Below, piece after piece: positions 1 through 5,782 of a stretch of DNA of 7,732 nucleotides. The stretch lies in the NCBI GenBank assembly GCA_002455215.1, contig DKKK01000084.1:9887-17618 (forward strand), in the 5' to 3' direction. Made by a program: the position numbers and the translations under genes. This stretch comes from Anaerolineales bacterium UBA6668 (GTDB lineage: Bacteria > Chloroflexota > Anaerolineae > Anaerolineales > UBA6668). The notes below the pieces were generated by a model. It ran no database searches and had not been told where the DNA came from. It was given only the letters and a program-made list of their open reading frames with translations. The number at the start of each line of letters is the position of its first letter. Position 1 is the stretch's first letter.

Positions 1-2
1 CC

Positions 3-140
3 CGCCTAACCCGCCAAGTGCGTACACTGATCCAGCGCCTAGGGCTATTGCTCACCCGCGTGGATGAGCTCGAAGCTAGGATTCAATCCCTAGAAAAATC
101 TGCCCAAAAGCAAGAACATTCTGCCAATGAACACGATTGA
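3..140 (+). CDS. C-terminal end of an unidentified protein, possibly DUF2304-like (5' partial)
   Basis: This reading frame is open from the left edge to a TGA at 138-140, giving 45 residues of a C-terminus whose start lies outside the window. The visible part begins RLTRQVRTLIQRLGLLL and continues with heptad-like leucines and many charged residues (VDELEARIQSLEKS), so it is probably a helix or short coiled coil with a polar tail. It overlaps the next gene by 14 bp in another frame, as in an operon with coupled translation. Small membrane proteins of the DUF2304 family often follow a GT2 glycosyltransferase in polysaccharide loci and end in a similar charged helix, so that is one guess. The identity cannot be settled from this fragment. 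That the frame is coding rests on its coding-like composition and its tight overlap with the next gene. Confidence 0.55.
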   Translation, partial: RLTRQVRTLIQRLGLLLTRVDELEARIQSLEKSAQKQEHSANEHD

Positions 141-1581
141 CCGCAGGCTGGTGGTTGCTGTACTGATTGGCTTGCTTTTGCGGCTGGCTTGGGTAGTTTG
201 GCTCAACCCGCAACCCAAGTTGGTCGGGGGCGATGGTCTTTTCTATTTGCTCTTGGCAAGCGAAGTGCAAGCCGGGCGGGGCTTAAATACTGCTGGCTAC
301 GGCAACCAGCCCACTGCCGTTGTCGGTCCAGTCTATCCCACCTTTTTAGCCATTGCTGGCATCCTGTCACCCACCCACCAATTGCAAGTTGCTCGGCTGA
401 TGCAAGTCATGCTTGACATTGGCGCATTACTCATTCTTTATCTGTGGGCGCGTGCTTGGTTTGGTAATCAGATGGCCATTCTATTGGCGTTTTTGTATGC
501 ACTCGATTTACGGGCTGTCATCACCGCCGGAGAAATCTACACCGAAAGTATTTTTGTTTTTTTCCTGATAGCCAGTATGGCTTTGTATTGGTGGGCGCTT
601 CAAACCGACTCATTTTGGCGTTGGATATTTGCCGGAGTAGCGCTCTCATTGGCTATCCTGACCCGTCCGGTACTGCAACCGCTTCCTTTCCTAATGGGGT
701 TTCACCTGCTGGTCTGGTTTGCCCGCCCACTCCTTCAGCAGGCAATATTCGATAGAGATGGAAACAGCGCTTTTTCCCTTAAAGAAAAAAGCACAACTCG
801 ATATTCGGCACATGCGCCGAATACAACCCGTGCCGAATATAATCTTTCTGCCTATTGGCAGTTTGCCAAAAGCCACTCAAACATCTTTCGCTGGCAATTC
901 TTTGTACCGGCAATGCAACGTTGGGCGCTTCTCCTGCTCGGTTGTGGGCTACTACTTGGAACGTGGGTAGTTCGCAATGGCGTGACGCGCGAACATTGGG
1001 AAGTGGCGGAAGGCGCTAGTTTTCACTTCCGTATCGGCGCAACCGAAGAGCAGTGGGCGGGAAACAAAATAACGCTGGAAAATGTGCAAGACGACAAGAT
1101 TGAAGATACAGCCGGTGGTACAACCTACAAATATTTTCAGAACGGCTTGAAATTAATTTTGGGCAAACCGCTGGATTACCTGCGCATTCGTTTTTCTGCC
1201 AATGCCTCTGCTTGGCTTCAACCATTTGCTACGGTGCAGGTGGATGATGTGTTCAATTCGCTTCCAATGAAGGAGTTGGTGTTGGAAATCTTGCGCGGTG
1301 AGAAATCGTTGGTAGTTTTGTTAACCCAATTTTCGCTCATCCCCAAGCTGTGGATCTATGTATGGCATTTTGGTAGTATCATTCTTGGCTTGTGGGGCAT
1401 CTACTCGCTCCGTAAAAATCTGCCTGTATTGGGGTTACTGCTTCTGCCCATTATCAGCCTAGCTGGGGTATATGCCATTTTAACCATCAACCCGCGTTAT
1501 TTGTACCCAACCATGCCTTTTTTGCTGTTTTTGGCGGCAATTGGCTGGCTAACACGCAAACCTGTCAGCGACTCAAAGTAA
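127..1581 (+). CDS. Polytopic GT-C fold glycosyltransferase, GT39/PMT-like
   Basis: The 484-aa integral membrane protein has many hydrophobic segments (about residues 7-26, 68-80, 94-109, 115-127, 139-157, 165-177, 183-199, 265-281, 411-426, 432-453, 460-474). The first extramembrane loop carries GGDGLFY (34-40), placed like the acidic metal/substrate motif of GT-C enzymes. GPVYPTFLA (67-75), EIYTES (136-141), LTRP (178-181), the TWVVRN segment (279-284) and NPRYLYP near the end (455-461) all follow the usual layout of bacterial GT39 family members. Such enzymes move a sugar from a polyprenyl-phosphate donor to an acceptor on the outer face of the membrane; donor and acceptor here are unknown. 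The ATG at 127 overlaps the upstream gene, has no clear Shine-Dalgarno sequence, and is probably translationally coupled. Residues about 206-252 form an unusually hydrophilic stretch between membrane segments, encoded by DNA with two hairpins, and may be an insertion. Confidence 0.85.
   Translation: MNTIDRRLVVAVLIGLLLRLAWVVWLNPQPKLVGGDGLFYLLLASEVQAGRGLNTAGYGNQPTAVVGPVYPTFLAIAGILSPTHQLQVARLMQVMLDIGALLILYLWARAWFGNQMAILLAFLYALDLRAVITAGEIYTESIFVFFLIASMALYWWALQTDSFWRWIFAGVALSLAILTRPVLQPLPFLMGFHLLVWFARPLLQQAIFDRDGNSAFSLKEKSTTRYSAHAPNTTRAEYNLSAYWQFAKSHSNIFRWQFFVPAMQRWALLLLGCGLLLGTWVVRNGVTREHWEVAEGASFHFRIGATEEQWAGNKITLENVQDDKIEDTAGGTTYKYFQNGLKLILGKPLDYLRIRFSANASAWLQPFATVQVDDVFNSLPMKELVLEILRGEKSLVVLLTQFSLIPKLWIYVWHFGSIILGLWGIYSLRKNLPVLGLLLLPIISLAGVYAILTINPRYLYPTMPFLLFLAAIGWLTRKPVSDSK
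769..792 (+). repeat. Inverted repeat (A/T-rich hairpin) inside the GT39-like gene
   Basis: GCTTTTTC (769-776) faces GAAAAAAGC (784-792) with a 7-nt loop; the arms are complementary apart from one bulged A. It lies 8 nt upstream of a second, GC-richer inverted repeat (801-840), in the part of the gene that encodes the hydrophilic linker. It may belong to the same inserted element, but it is short enough to be chance. Confidence 0.4.
801..840 (+). repeat. Nested perfect and near-perfect inverted repeats inside the GT39-like gene
   Basis: ATATTCGGCAC (801-811) and GTGCCGAATAT (830-840) form a perfect 11-bp inverted repeat around an 18-nt loop. Within it, positions 802-823 are a 22-bp near-palindrome with 10 of 11 pairs matching: TATTCGGC (802-809) against GCCGAATA (816-823). 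The left arm can therefore pair with either of two right arms, giving alternative hairpins. The bases encode the polar stretch around residues 225-238 of the membrane protein, where there is no obvious protein-level reason for such symmetry. Confidence 0.65.
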
Positions 1582-1587
1582 AAATTT

Positions 1588-2718
1588 ATGCCTTTCGTAA
1601 TTGCCCACATTGTCAAAGCCGTTGGGGTGGCTGGTTATGAGAAGCATCTGGCGGTATTGTGTGCTGGTTTACAAGCGCAAGGTGTAGAAACTCACGTGTT
1701 TTTACTCCACCCACCGGCACAGACGCTGACTACCTTCATTGCAGATTTGCAAAAGCACGGCATCACTTGTCATCGTATCCCAATCCGAATCGATTTTGAC
1801 CCGCTGGCTTTGTGGTCATTGCGAAGGGCTTTACACAAATTAAAACCAGATATTGTCCACACGCACGGCATTCACGCCGATTTGCACGGCACATTGGCGG
1901 CTCCGGCATCCGCCCGCGTTTTTCAATCTCGCCACAATGACGACCCGTTTCGCAAAAGGTCAATCGTGCGCTGGCTGAATCAGGCATTGGCACGGCGGGC
2001 AGAATGTGTGATTGCCATTTCCCACGCGCTGGCAAATTTTGTGGAGACAGTGGAAGGCATTCCCGCTAGCAAGGTGCGCGTCTGTCACTATGGGCTAGAC
2101 ATTCAGCCGCCCACTTCCACCCCTTTGCGAAAAACAGTTGGCATCCCGCAACACGCCCCAGTCATCGGGTTTGTTGGGCGACTCACCGAGCAAAAAGGCG
2201 TGCGTTTTCTGCTTGCCGCCTTCCCCGAAATAGCGCATGCTGTACCCGGTGTGCAGTTGCTACTGATTGGCGAAGGAGTGCAACGTCCACAGTTGGAAAA
2301 ACAGGCTGAAGATTTGTTAATGCCCTGTTGCATCCACTTCTTGGGGTGGCAATCCAATGCCAGCCAGTGGATGTCTGCTTTTGATGTGCTGGTAGTGCCT
2401 AGCTTGTGGGAAGGTTTTGGTTTGGTGGTTTTGGAAGGCATGTCGGCAGGTTTACCGGTGGTGGCTACGCAAGTGAGCGCCTTACCCGAAATTGTGCAAA
2501 CAGAAGAAACCGGCATTTTAGTTCCCCCTGCCGATAGCCAAGCCTTAGCGAGTGCGTTGATTCGCATTTTGCGCCAGCCACAATGGGCGAAACAACTGGG
2601 GCAGAGCGGGCAAGCTCGCCTACGGAGCGTTTTTTCTGTAGCCCGCATGGTGCAAGGGCATCTGACATTGTATCAAAATTCACCTGCTCATCCGCAGATA
2701 AGCAACCGAGCGAGTTAA
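1588..2718 (+). CDS. GT4 family (GT-B fold) glycosyltransferase
   Basis: The 376-aa cytosolic or membrane-associated protein has a normal length for GT4. The N-terminal Rossmann-like domain begins FVIAHIVKAVGVAGYEKHL, with the glycine-containing loop after the first strand, and includes DIVHTHG (88-94), typical of the acceptor-side domain. The C-terminal donor-binding domain starts near VGRLTEQKG (196-204), followed by LLLIGEG (224-230) and the EX7E motif in EGFGLVVLE (E275 and E283), then GLPVVAT (288-294). It would transfer a sugar from a nucleotide donor with retention of configuration, presumably onto a growing lipid-linked glycan; specificity cannot be read from the sequence. Its ATG is 6 nt after the stop of the GT39-like gene, with no strong ribosome binding site, and its stop is 2 nt before the asnB start, so all three are probably one transcript. 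Confidence 0.92.
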   Translation: MPFVIAHIVKAVGVAGYEKHLAVLCAGLQAQGVETHVFLLHPPAQTLTTFIADLQKHGITCHRIPIRIDFDPLALWSLRRALHKLKPDIVHTHGIHADLHGTLAAPASARVFQSRHNDDPFRKRSIVRWLNQALARRAECVIAISHALANFVETVEGIPASKVRVCHYGLDIQPPTSTPLRKTVGIPQHAPVIGFVGRLTEQKGVRFLLAAFPEIAHAVPGVQLLLIGEGVQRPQLEKQAEDLLMPCCIHFLGWQSNASQWMSAFDVLVVPSLWEGFGLVVLEGMSAGLPVVATQVSALPEIVQTEETGILVPPADSQALASALIRILRQPQWAKQLGQSGQARLRSVFSVARMVQGHLTLYQNSPAHPQISNRAS

Positions 2719-2720
2719 CC

Positions 2721-4037
2721 ATGTGTGGTTTTTGCGGCACCCTTTACTTTGACCAGCGCCCCGCCGACCCGCAGATTTTGACGCGGATGTTAGACACCCT
2801 GCAACACCGCGGACCAGATGATGCGGGCATTTGGCACAATCATGCCATCGGCTTGGCGAGTCGCCGCCTAGCAATTTTAGACCTGTCGGCGGCAGGGCAC
2901 ATGCCGATGCACAGCGCGGATGGGCGTTTGAGTGTGGCGTATAACGGCGAGATTTACAATTACCCCCAGCTTCGCACACAGTTAGAATCTGCCAAAATTG
3001 GCTTGCGCTCGCATAGCGATACGGAATCTCTGCTGTATCTCTATCAATTGTACGGTGTTGAGTTCTTGCAAGCATTGCGTGGGATGTTTGCGCTTGCCTT
3101 GTGGGATGAAGCGTCTCAAACGTTGACCTTGGCGCGTGACCGATTGGGCAAAAAACCGCTTTACTATGCCTGGCAAGCCAACCGCTTGTTGTTTGCTTCC
3201 GAAATTAAGGCAATTTTGGCACACCCGCAAGTACCACGCCAAGTAGATACCCGCTGGTTGCCGCATTTTCTAGCCTATGGCTATGTGCCCACCCCCCACA
3301 CCTTATTTTCCGGTATTCAGGCGCTTCCCCCAGCACACTATCTGCAACTTTCACTAGCCAACCCAAACCCGCAAATACAAGCGTATTGGTCTGCCCCGAC
3401 TCCCCCCGAACCATATGAAAATCGCTCTGTGGCAGAGTGGAAACATGCTTTGAAAGAGCAGTTGCGCACGGCGGTGCAGTTACGCATGTTGAGTGATGTG
3501 CCATTGGGGGCTTTTTTGTCGGGGGGCATTGATTCTAGCTTGGTGGTGGCATTGATGCGCGAGTTTTCCAGCCAGCCGGTCAAAACATTTGCCATTGGCT
3601 TTGCCGACTCCGCATCTTTTAATGAAGCGCCCTATGCCAAGCAAGTCGCGCAAATTTTGGGCACCGAACACCACGAATTGCTGGTGCAACCCCAAGCAGT
3701 AGAGCTTTTACCCAAGTTGGTGTGGCACTTAGACCAGCCCTTTGCCGATAGCTCTTGTATCCCCACCTTTTTGGTGAGCGAATTTGCTCGCTCGGCTGTG
3801 ACGGTGGCACTTACCGGCGATGGTGGGGATGAACTGTTTGCGGGTTATGAACGTTTCTACGCCGCCCGGCTTGCCGAGCGCTACCAACAAGTCCCCACCT
3901 TCTTGCGCAATCTGCTCACGCAAGGGCTGGCTTCTTTGCCACAAGGCACGGATTATCGCAATTTTTCACGGCGGGCTTTACGCTTTGCCCAGCAAGCCAG
4001 TTTGCCATTGTCCGAACGCTATTTGGGGTGGGTGTGA
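2721..4037 (+). CDS. asnB: Asparagine synthase (glutamine-hydrolysing), N-terminal and central part, frame-broken
   Basis: These 438 residues hold the class II glutamine amidotransferase domain and the ATP-pyrophosphatase core of an AsnB-type enzyme. The ATG at 2721 is chosen because it places the nucleophile at Cys2 (MCGFCG); the frame is open further upstream, but an extension would bury that cysteine. Visible motifs are QHRGPDD (28-34), LASRRLAILDLS (45-56), YNGEIYN (74-80), HSDTE (98-102), ARDRLGKKPLYY (138-149), the PP-loop LSGGIDSS (266-273), NEAPYA (301-306) and GDGGDELFAGY (366-376). The enzyme family uses glutamine ammonia and ATP to amidate a carboxylate: aspartate, or in polysaccharide loci perhaps a sugar acid. 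The frame ends at a TGA (4035-4037) straight after RYLGWV, a point where homologues continue. The remaining C-terminal third is in the -1 frame just downstream. Start spacing of 2 nt after the GT4 stop suggests coupling. Confidence 0.9.
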   Translation: MCGFCGTLYFDQRPADPQILTRMLDTLQHRGPDDAGIWHNHAIGLASRRLAILDLSAAGHMPMHSADGRLSVAYNGEIYNYPQLRTQLESAKIGLRSHSDTESLLYLYQLYGVEFLQALRGMFALALWDEASQTLTLARDRLGKKPLYYAWQANRLLFASEIKAILAHPQVPRQVDTRWLPHFLAYGYVPTPHTLFSGIQALPPAHYLQLSLANPNPQIQAYWSAPTPPEPYENRSVAEWKHALKEQLRTAVQLRMLSDVPLGAFLSGGIDSSLVVALMREFSSQPVKTFAIGFADSASFNEAPYAKQVAQILGTEHHELLVQPQAVELLPKLVWHLDQPFADSSCIPTFLVSEFARSAVTVALTGDGGDELFAGYERFYAARLAERYQQVPTFLRNLLTQGLASLPQGTDYRNFSRRALRFAQQASLPLSERYLGWV

Positions 4038-4070
4038 TGTTGGCAGAGCAAGCCGCCACTTGGACTGCCA
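4020..4070 (+). other. Frame break in asnB: TGATG overlap, slippery-like heptamer and hairpin
   Basis: The first frame reads TAT TTG GGG TGG GTG TGA and stops at 4035-4037. The continuing frame is -1 relative to it, and its ATG at 4037-4039 overlaps the stop as TGATG. Adding one base just after GTG (4032-4034) would join the frames as RYLGWV-X-VMLAEQ and restore a protein of about 632 residues, normal for the family. The heptamer T TTG GGG (4022-4028) fits the X XXY YYZ pattern. After it, TGGCAG (4041-4046) pairs with CTGCCA (4065-4070), and CAAG (4049-4052) with CTTG (4059-4062), making a 10-bp hairpin with a 2x2 internal loop. An assembly or sequencing indel in this G-rich run, a true mutation, reinitiation or frameshifting are all possible. 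Confidence 0.75.
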
Positions 4071-4618
4071 CCGACCCGCGGGAAATTTATCGCCATTATC
4101 AATCTTATTTCCGCTTGCCCACCCAGCCTGACCCCTTGCCCGCGCTATTGGATGTCAACCTACGCACCTATTTGCCAGAAGACCTGTTGGTAAAGGTAGA
4201 CCGTATGAGCATGGCGGCAAGTTTGGAAGCTCGTTCCCCATTTCTTGACCATGTTCTGGTAGAATTTGCCAATACTTTGCCGCTTGAATTAAAATTGCGT
4301 GGCAAGGTAGGCAAGTGGATCTTGCGCGAGTGGGTAAGCGACTATCTGCCACCCGCGCTTTTTCAGCGACCAAAGCATGGTTTTGGTGTTCCCATCGGAC
4401 AGTGGTTCCGTTCATCCTTGCGCGACTACCTGTGCGAGCACCTATTGTCTGCTGACGCACACTACCGCGCATACCTGCAATCGTCATCTGTCACTGCAAT
4501 GGTAGAGCAACATCTCTCCGGGCAAGCAGACCACGCCCACCGCCTTTGGGCTGTGTTGTCTTTTGAAATTTGGTTACGCTTATTTATCCAATCATCTGGA
4601 TCCGGCACAGAAGGATAA
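4037..4618 (+). CDS. asnB: Asparagine synthase, C-terminal part, frame-broken
   Basis: These 193 residues, counted from the ATG at 4037, are the C-terminal third of the synthetase domain. They include DVNLRTYLPEDLLVKVDRMS (39-58), SLEARSPFLDH (62-72), LKLRGK (85-90) and the family signature RPKHGFGVPIGQWF (111-124). The first 30 or so residues (DPREIYRHYQSYF) match the helical segment that usually leads into the DxxxYLPdDLLvKvDR motif, so little or nothing has been lost at the break. An in-frame GTG at 4028 is an alternative start, but the ATG overlapping the upstream TGA is the more natural one for reinitiation. On its own this piece lacks the glutaminase domain and the PP-loop, so it could work only joined to, or associated with, the product of 2721-4037. 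It ends at TAA 4616-4618. Confidence 0.85.
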   Translation: MLAEQAATWTATDPREIYRHYQSYFRLPTQPDPLPALLDVNLRTYLPEDLLVKVDRMSMAASLEARSPFLDHVLVEFANTLPLELKLRGKVGKWILREWVSDYLPPALFQRPKHGFGVPIGQWFRSSLRDYLCEHLLSADAHYRAYLQSSSVTAMVEQHLSGQADHAHRLWAVLSFEIWLRLFIQSSGSGTEG

Positions 4619-4699
4619 AAGCGCAATTCAAACCAGCGCCGAATATAAGCGCAGATGGATTTATTACTTTCTAAACAAAAACGAAAACTTAGGTGAACA
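4619..4699 (+). other. Intergenic spacer with a short sequence resembling the GT39 insertion
   Basis: The 81-bp gap between asnB and the epimerase gene is A/T-rich in its second half. AAAAGCGCAATTC (4617-4629, starting inside the asnB stop) followed by GCGCCGAATATAA (4636-4648) resembles AAAAGCACAACTC (787-799) followed by GCGCCGAATACAA (814-826) within the GT39-like gene: 11 of 13 and 12 of 13 bases match, but with a 6-nt instead of a 14-nt spacer. I see no convincing promoter or terminator. Confidence 0.35.
4691..4696 (+). promoter_or_regulatory. Ribosome binding site of the epimerase gene
   Basis: AGGTGA ends 3 nt before the ATG at 4700, with the AGG core 6 nt away. It is the clearest Shine-Dalgarno sequence in the window. 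It suits a gene that follows an 81-bp gap and so cannot rely on coupling to the upstream stop codon. Confidence 0.6.
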
Positions 4700-5638
4700 A
4701 TGAGTATTTATTTGGTAACAGGTGGGGCAGGTTTTATCGGCTCGAACTTGGTAGATGCATTGCTGGCGCAGGGTGCTCAGGTGCGTGTTGCAGACAACTT
4801 CAGCACGGGCAAACGTCATAATCTGGCGCACGTTGCAGGCAAAATTGAGCTTCTGGAAGGAGATCTATCCAACTTGGATTTTGCGCGTGCCGCCGTGCAG
4901 GGTGTGGATTATGTGCTTCACCAAGCCGCTATTCCCAGCGTACCCCGCTCAGTAGATGACCCGATTTATGTTCACAATGCTGGCGTCAATGCCACGTTGA
5001 ACGTATTGGTTGCCGCCCGCGATGCCAAAGTCAAGCGTATGACCTATGCTTCATCTAGCTCAGTGTATGGGGAAGCACTTGGTGACGGACAACAAGCCAA
5101 GCGCGAAGATATGCTACCTATGCCACTCTCGCCGTATGGTGTAAGCAAACTTGCCGGGGAGCAATATTGTTTGGCATTTTATCAAGTGTACGGCTTTGAA
5201 GTTGTGCCGTTACGCTATTTTAATGTCTTTGGCGGGCGACAAGACCCCACCAGCGATTATGCGGCAGTGATTCCAAAATTTGTCACCATGATGCAGAAGG
5301 GCGCTTCCCCCACCATTCATGGCGATGGCGAGCAAACCCGCGACTTTACCTATATCGCAAATGTTGTGGCGGCAAACTTGTTCATGCTTCATACGCCGGG
5401 CGTTGCCGGGCAAGCCTACAATGCCGCAATGGGAAAATCTACATCCTTAAATGAACTAGTGGATATGCTCAATGAAGTGATGGGCACGGATGTGCCTGCA
5501 AAGCACGGACCGGCTCGCAATGGGGATATTCGGCATAGCTACGCCGATATTTCCAAGATAAAATCAGTTGGATTTTTGCCACAAGTGGACTTATTGGAAG
5601 GCTTGCGGCGCACGGCTGAGTGGTACGCAAACCGCTAG
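4700..5638 (+). CDS. SDR-family UDP-N-acetylglucosamine/UDP-glucose 4-epimerase, WbpP-like
   Basis: The 312-aa extended short-chain dehydrogenase/reductase is full length. The NAD-binding motif TGGAGFIG (7-14) is followed by an acidic residue ending strand 2 in VADNFSTGKRHN (D32), typical of NAD-dependent members. HQAAIPSVPRS (74-84), the serine cluster YASSSSVYG (116-124) and the catalytic YxxxK in SPYGVSK (Tyr146, Lys150) are intact. RYFNVFGGRQDP (172-183) and YAAVIPKF (187-194), then GDGEQTRDFTYI (208-219), closely match UDP-GlcNAc 4-epimerases of the WbpP/Gne group. The expected reaction is reversible C4 inversion of UDP-GlcNAc to UDP-GalNAc in the cytoplasm, feeding the glycosyltransferases around it. 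UDP-glucose or UDP-glucuronate as substrate cannot be excluded. The ATG has a good ribosome binding site. The stop (5636-5638) lies within a GCTAGCC at the edge of the downstream CTAG-rich repeat region. Confidence 0.9.
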   Translation: MSIYLVTGGAGFIGSNLVDALLAQGAQVRVADNFSTGKRHNLAHVAGKIELLEGDLSNLDFARAAVQGVDYVLHQAAIPSVPRSVDDPIYVHNAGVNATLNVLVAARDAKVKRMTYASSSSVYGEALGDGQQAKREDMLPMPLSPYGVSKLAGEQYCLAFYQVYGFEVVPLRYFNVFGGRQDPTSDYAAVIPKFVTMMQKGASPTIHGDGEQTRDFTYIANVVAANLFMLHTPGVAGQAYNAAMGKSTSLNELVDMLNEVMGTDVPAKHGPARNGDIRHSYADISKIKSVGFLPQVDLLEGLRRTAEWYANR

Positions 5639-5659
5639 CCAAGCGGGCGGCTAGCCTAG

Positions 5660-5729
5660 CCTAGCTTGCTTAGCCTAGCTAGCTTAGCCTAGCTTGCTTG
5701 GCCTAGCTAGCTTAGCCTAGCTTGCTTGG
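5660..5729 (+). repeat. Tandem array, five copies of a 14-bp CTAG-rich unit
   Basis: Five contiguous 14-bp units run without gaps: CCTAGCTTGCTTAG (5660), CCTAGCTAGCTTAG (5674), CCTAGCTTGCTTGG (5688), CCTAGCTAGCTTAG (5702), CCTAGCTTGCTTGG (5716). Two positions vary: T/A at the eighth base alternates strictly, making a 28-bp higher-order period, and A/G at the thirteenth. Extra CTAGC units precede it (5651-5660). CTAG occurs about ten times between 5635 and 5720, although this tetranucleotide is usually scarce in bacterial DNA. GCCAAGC at 5638-5644 is the inverse of GCTTGGC at 5696-5702 and 5724-5730, so the transcript could fold end to end. The array is not coding in any useful frame and has no unique spacers. 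Confidence 0.9.
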
Positions 5730-5735
5730 CACAAG

Positions 5736-5750
5736 GTGGGCATGTCCCAC
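5736..5750 (+). other. Small inverted repeat before an A/T tract
   Basis: GTGGG (5736-5740) and CCCAC (5746-5750) form a 5-bp stem with a 5-nt loop. AAAATTTTT (5756-5764) follows after a few bases. The shape hints at a weak intrinsic terminator or attenuator before the second GT4 gene, but the stem is short and the T run is not adjacent. The arms could equally be an operator half-site pair. Confidence 0.25.
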
Positions 5751-5782
5751 ACCGCAAAATTTTTATTCAAACCTGATTGCCT

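Larger units (their letters stand above)
5639..5782 (+). other. Intergenic region between epimerase and second GT4 gene
   Basis: The longest non-coding stretch of the window, 144 bp. Its first half is the CTAG-rich repeat; after it come a small inverted repeat (5736-5750) and an A/T tract (about 5756-5768) leading to the next gene. I found no convincing sigma-70 promoter and no Shine-Dalgarno sequence. Confidence 0.6.

Noticed and set aside
2103..2648. Minus-strand open frame of 181 codons opposite the first GT4 gene
   Set aside because: It lies wholly across the GT4 donor domain including the EX7E motif, is rich in Cys, Lys and Pro without domain character, and has no independent support.
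2583..2720. N-terminal extension of the asnB product
   Set aside because: The frame is open, but it overlaps the end of the GT4 gene and would mask the Cys2 nucleophile that the ATG at 2721 exposes.
4035..4037. Recoding of TGA as a sense codon in asnB
   Set aside because: Reading on in the same frame gives no family similarity; the homologous C-terminus lies in the -1 frame, so this is a frame change and not stop read-through.
4619..4699. Sigma-70 promoter for the epimerase gene
   Set aside because: The A/T-rich stretch offers no -35/-10 pair with acceptable sequence and spacing.
5651..5730. CRISPR array
   Set aside because: The repeats are head to tail with no unique spacers, the unit is 14 bp, and no cas gene is visible.
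5736..5768. Intrinsic terminator before the second GT4 gene
   Set aside because: The stem is only 5 bp and several bases separate it from the T run, so it is listed only as a weak inverted repeat.
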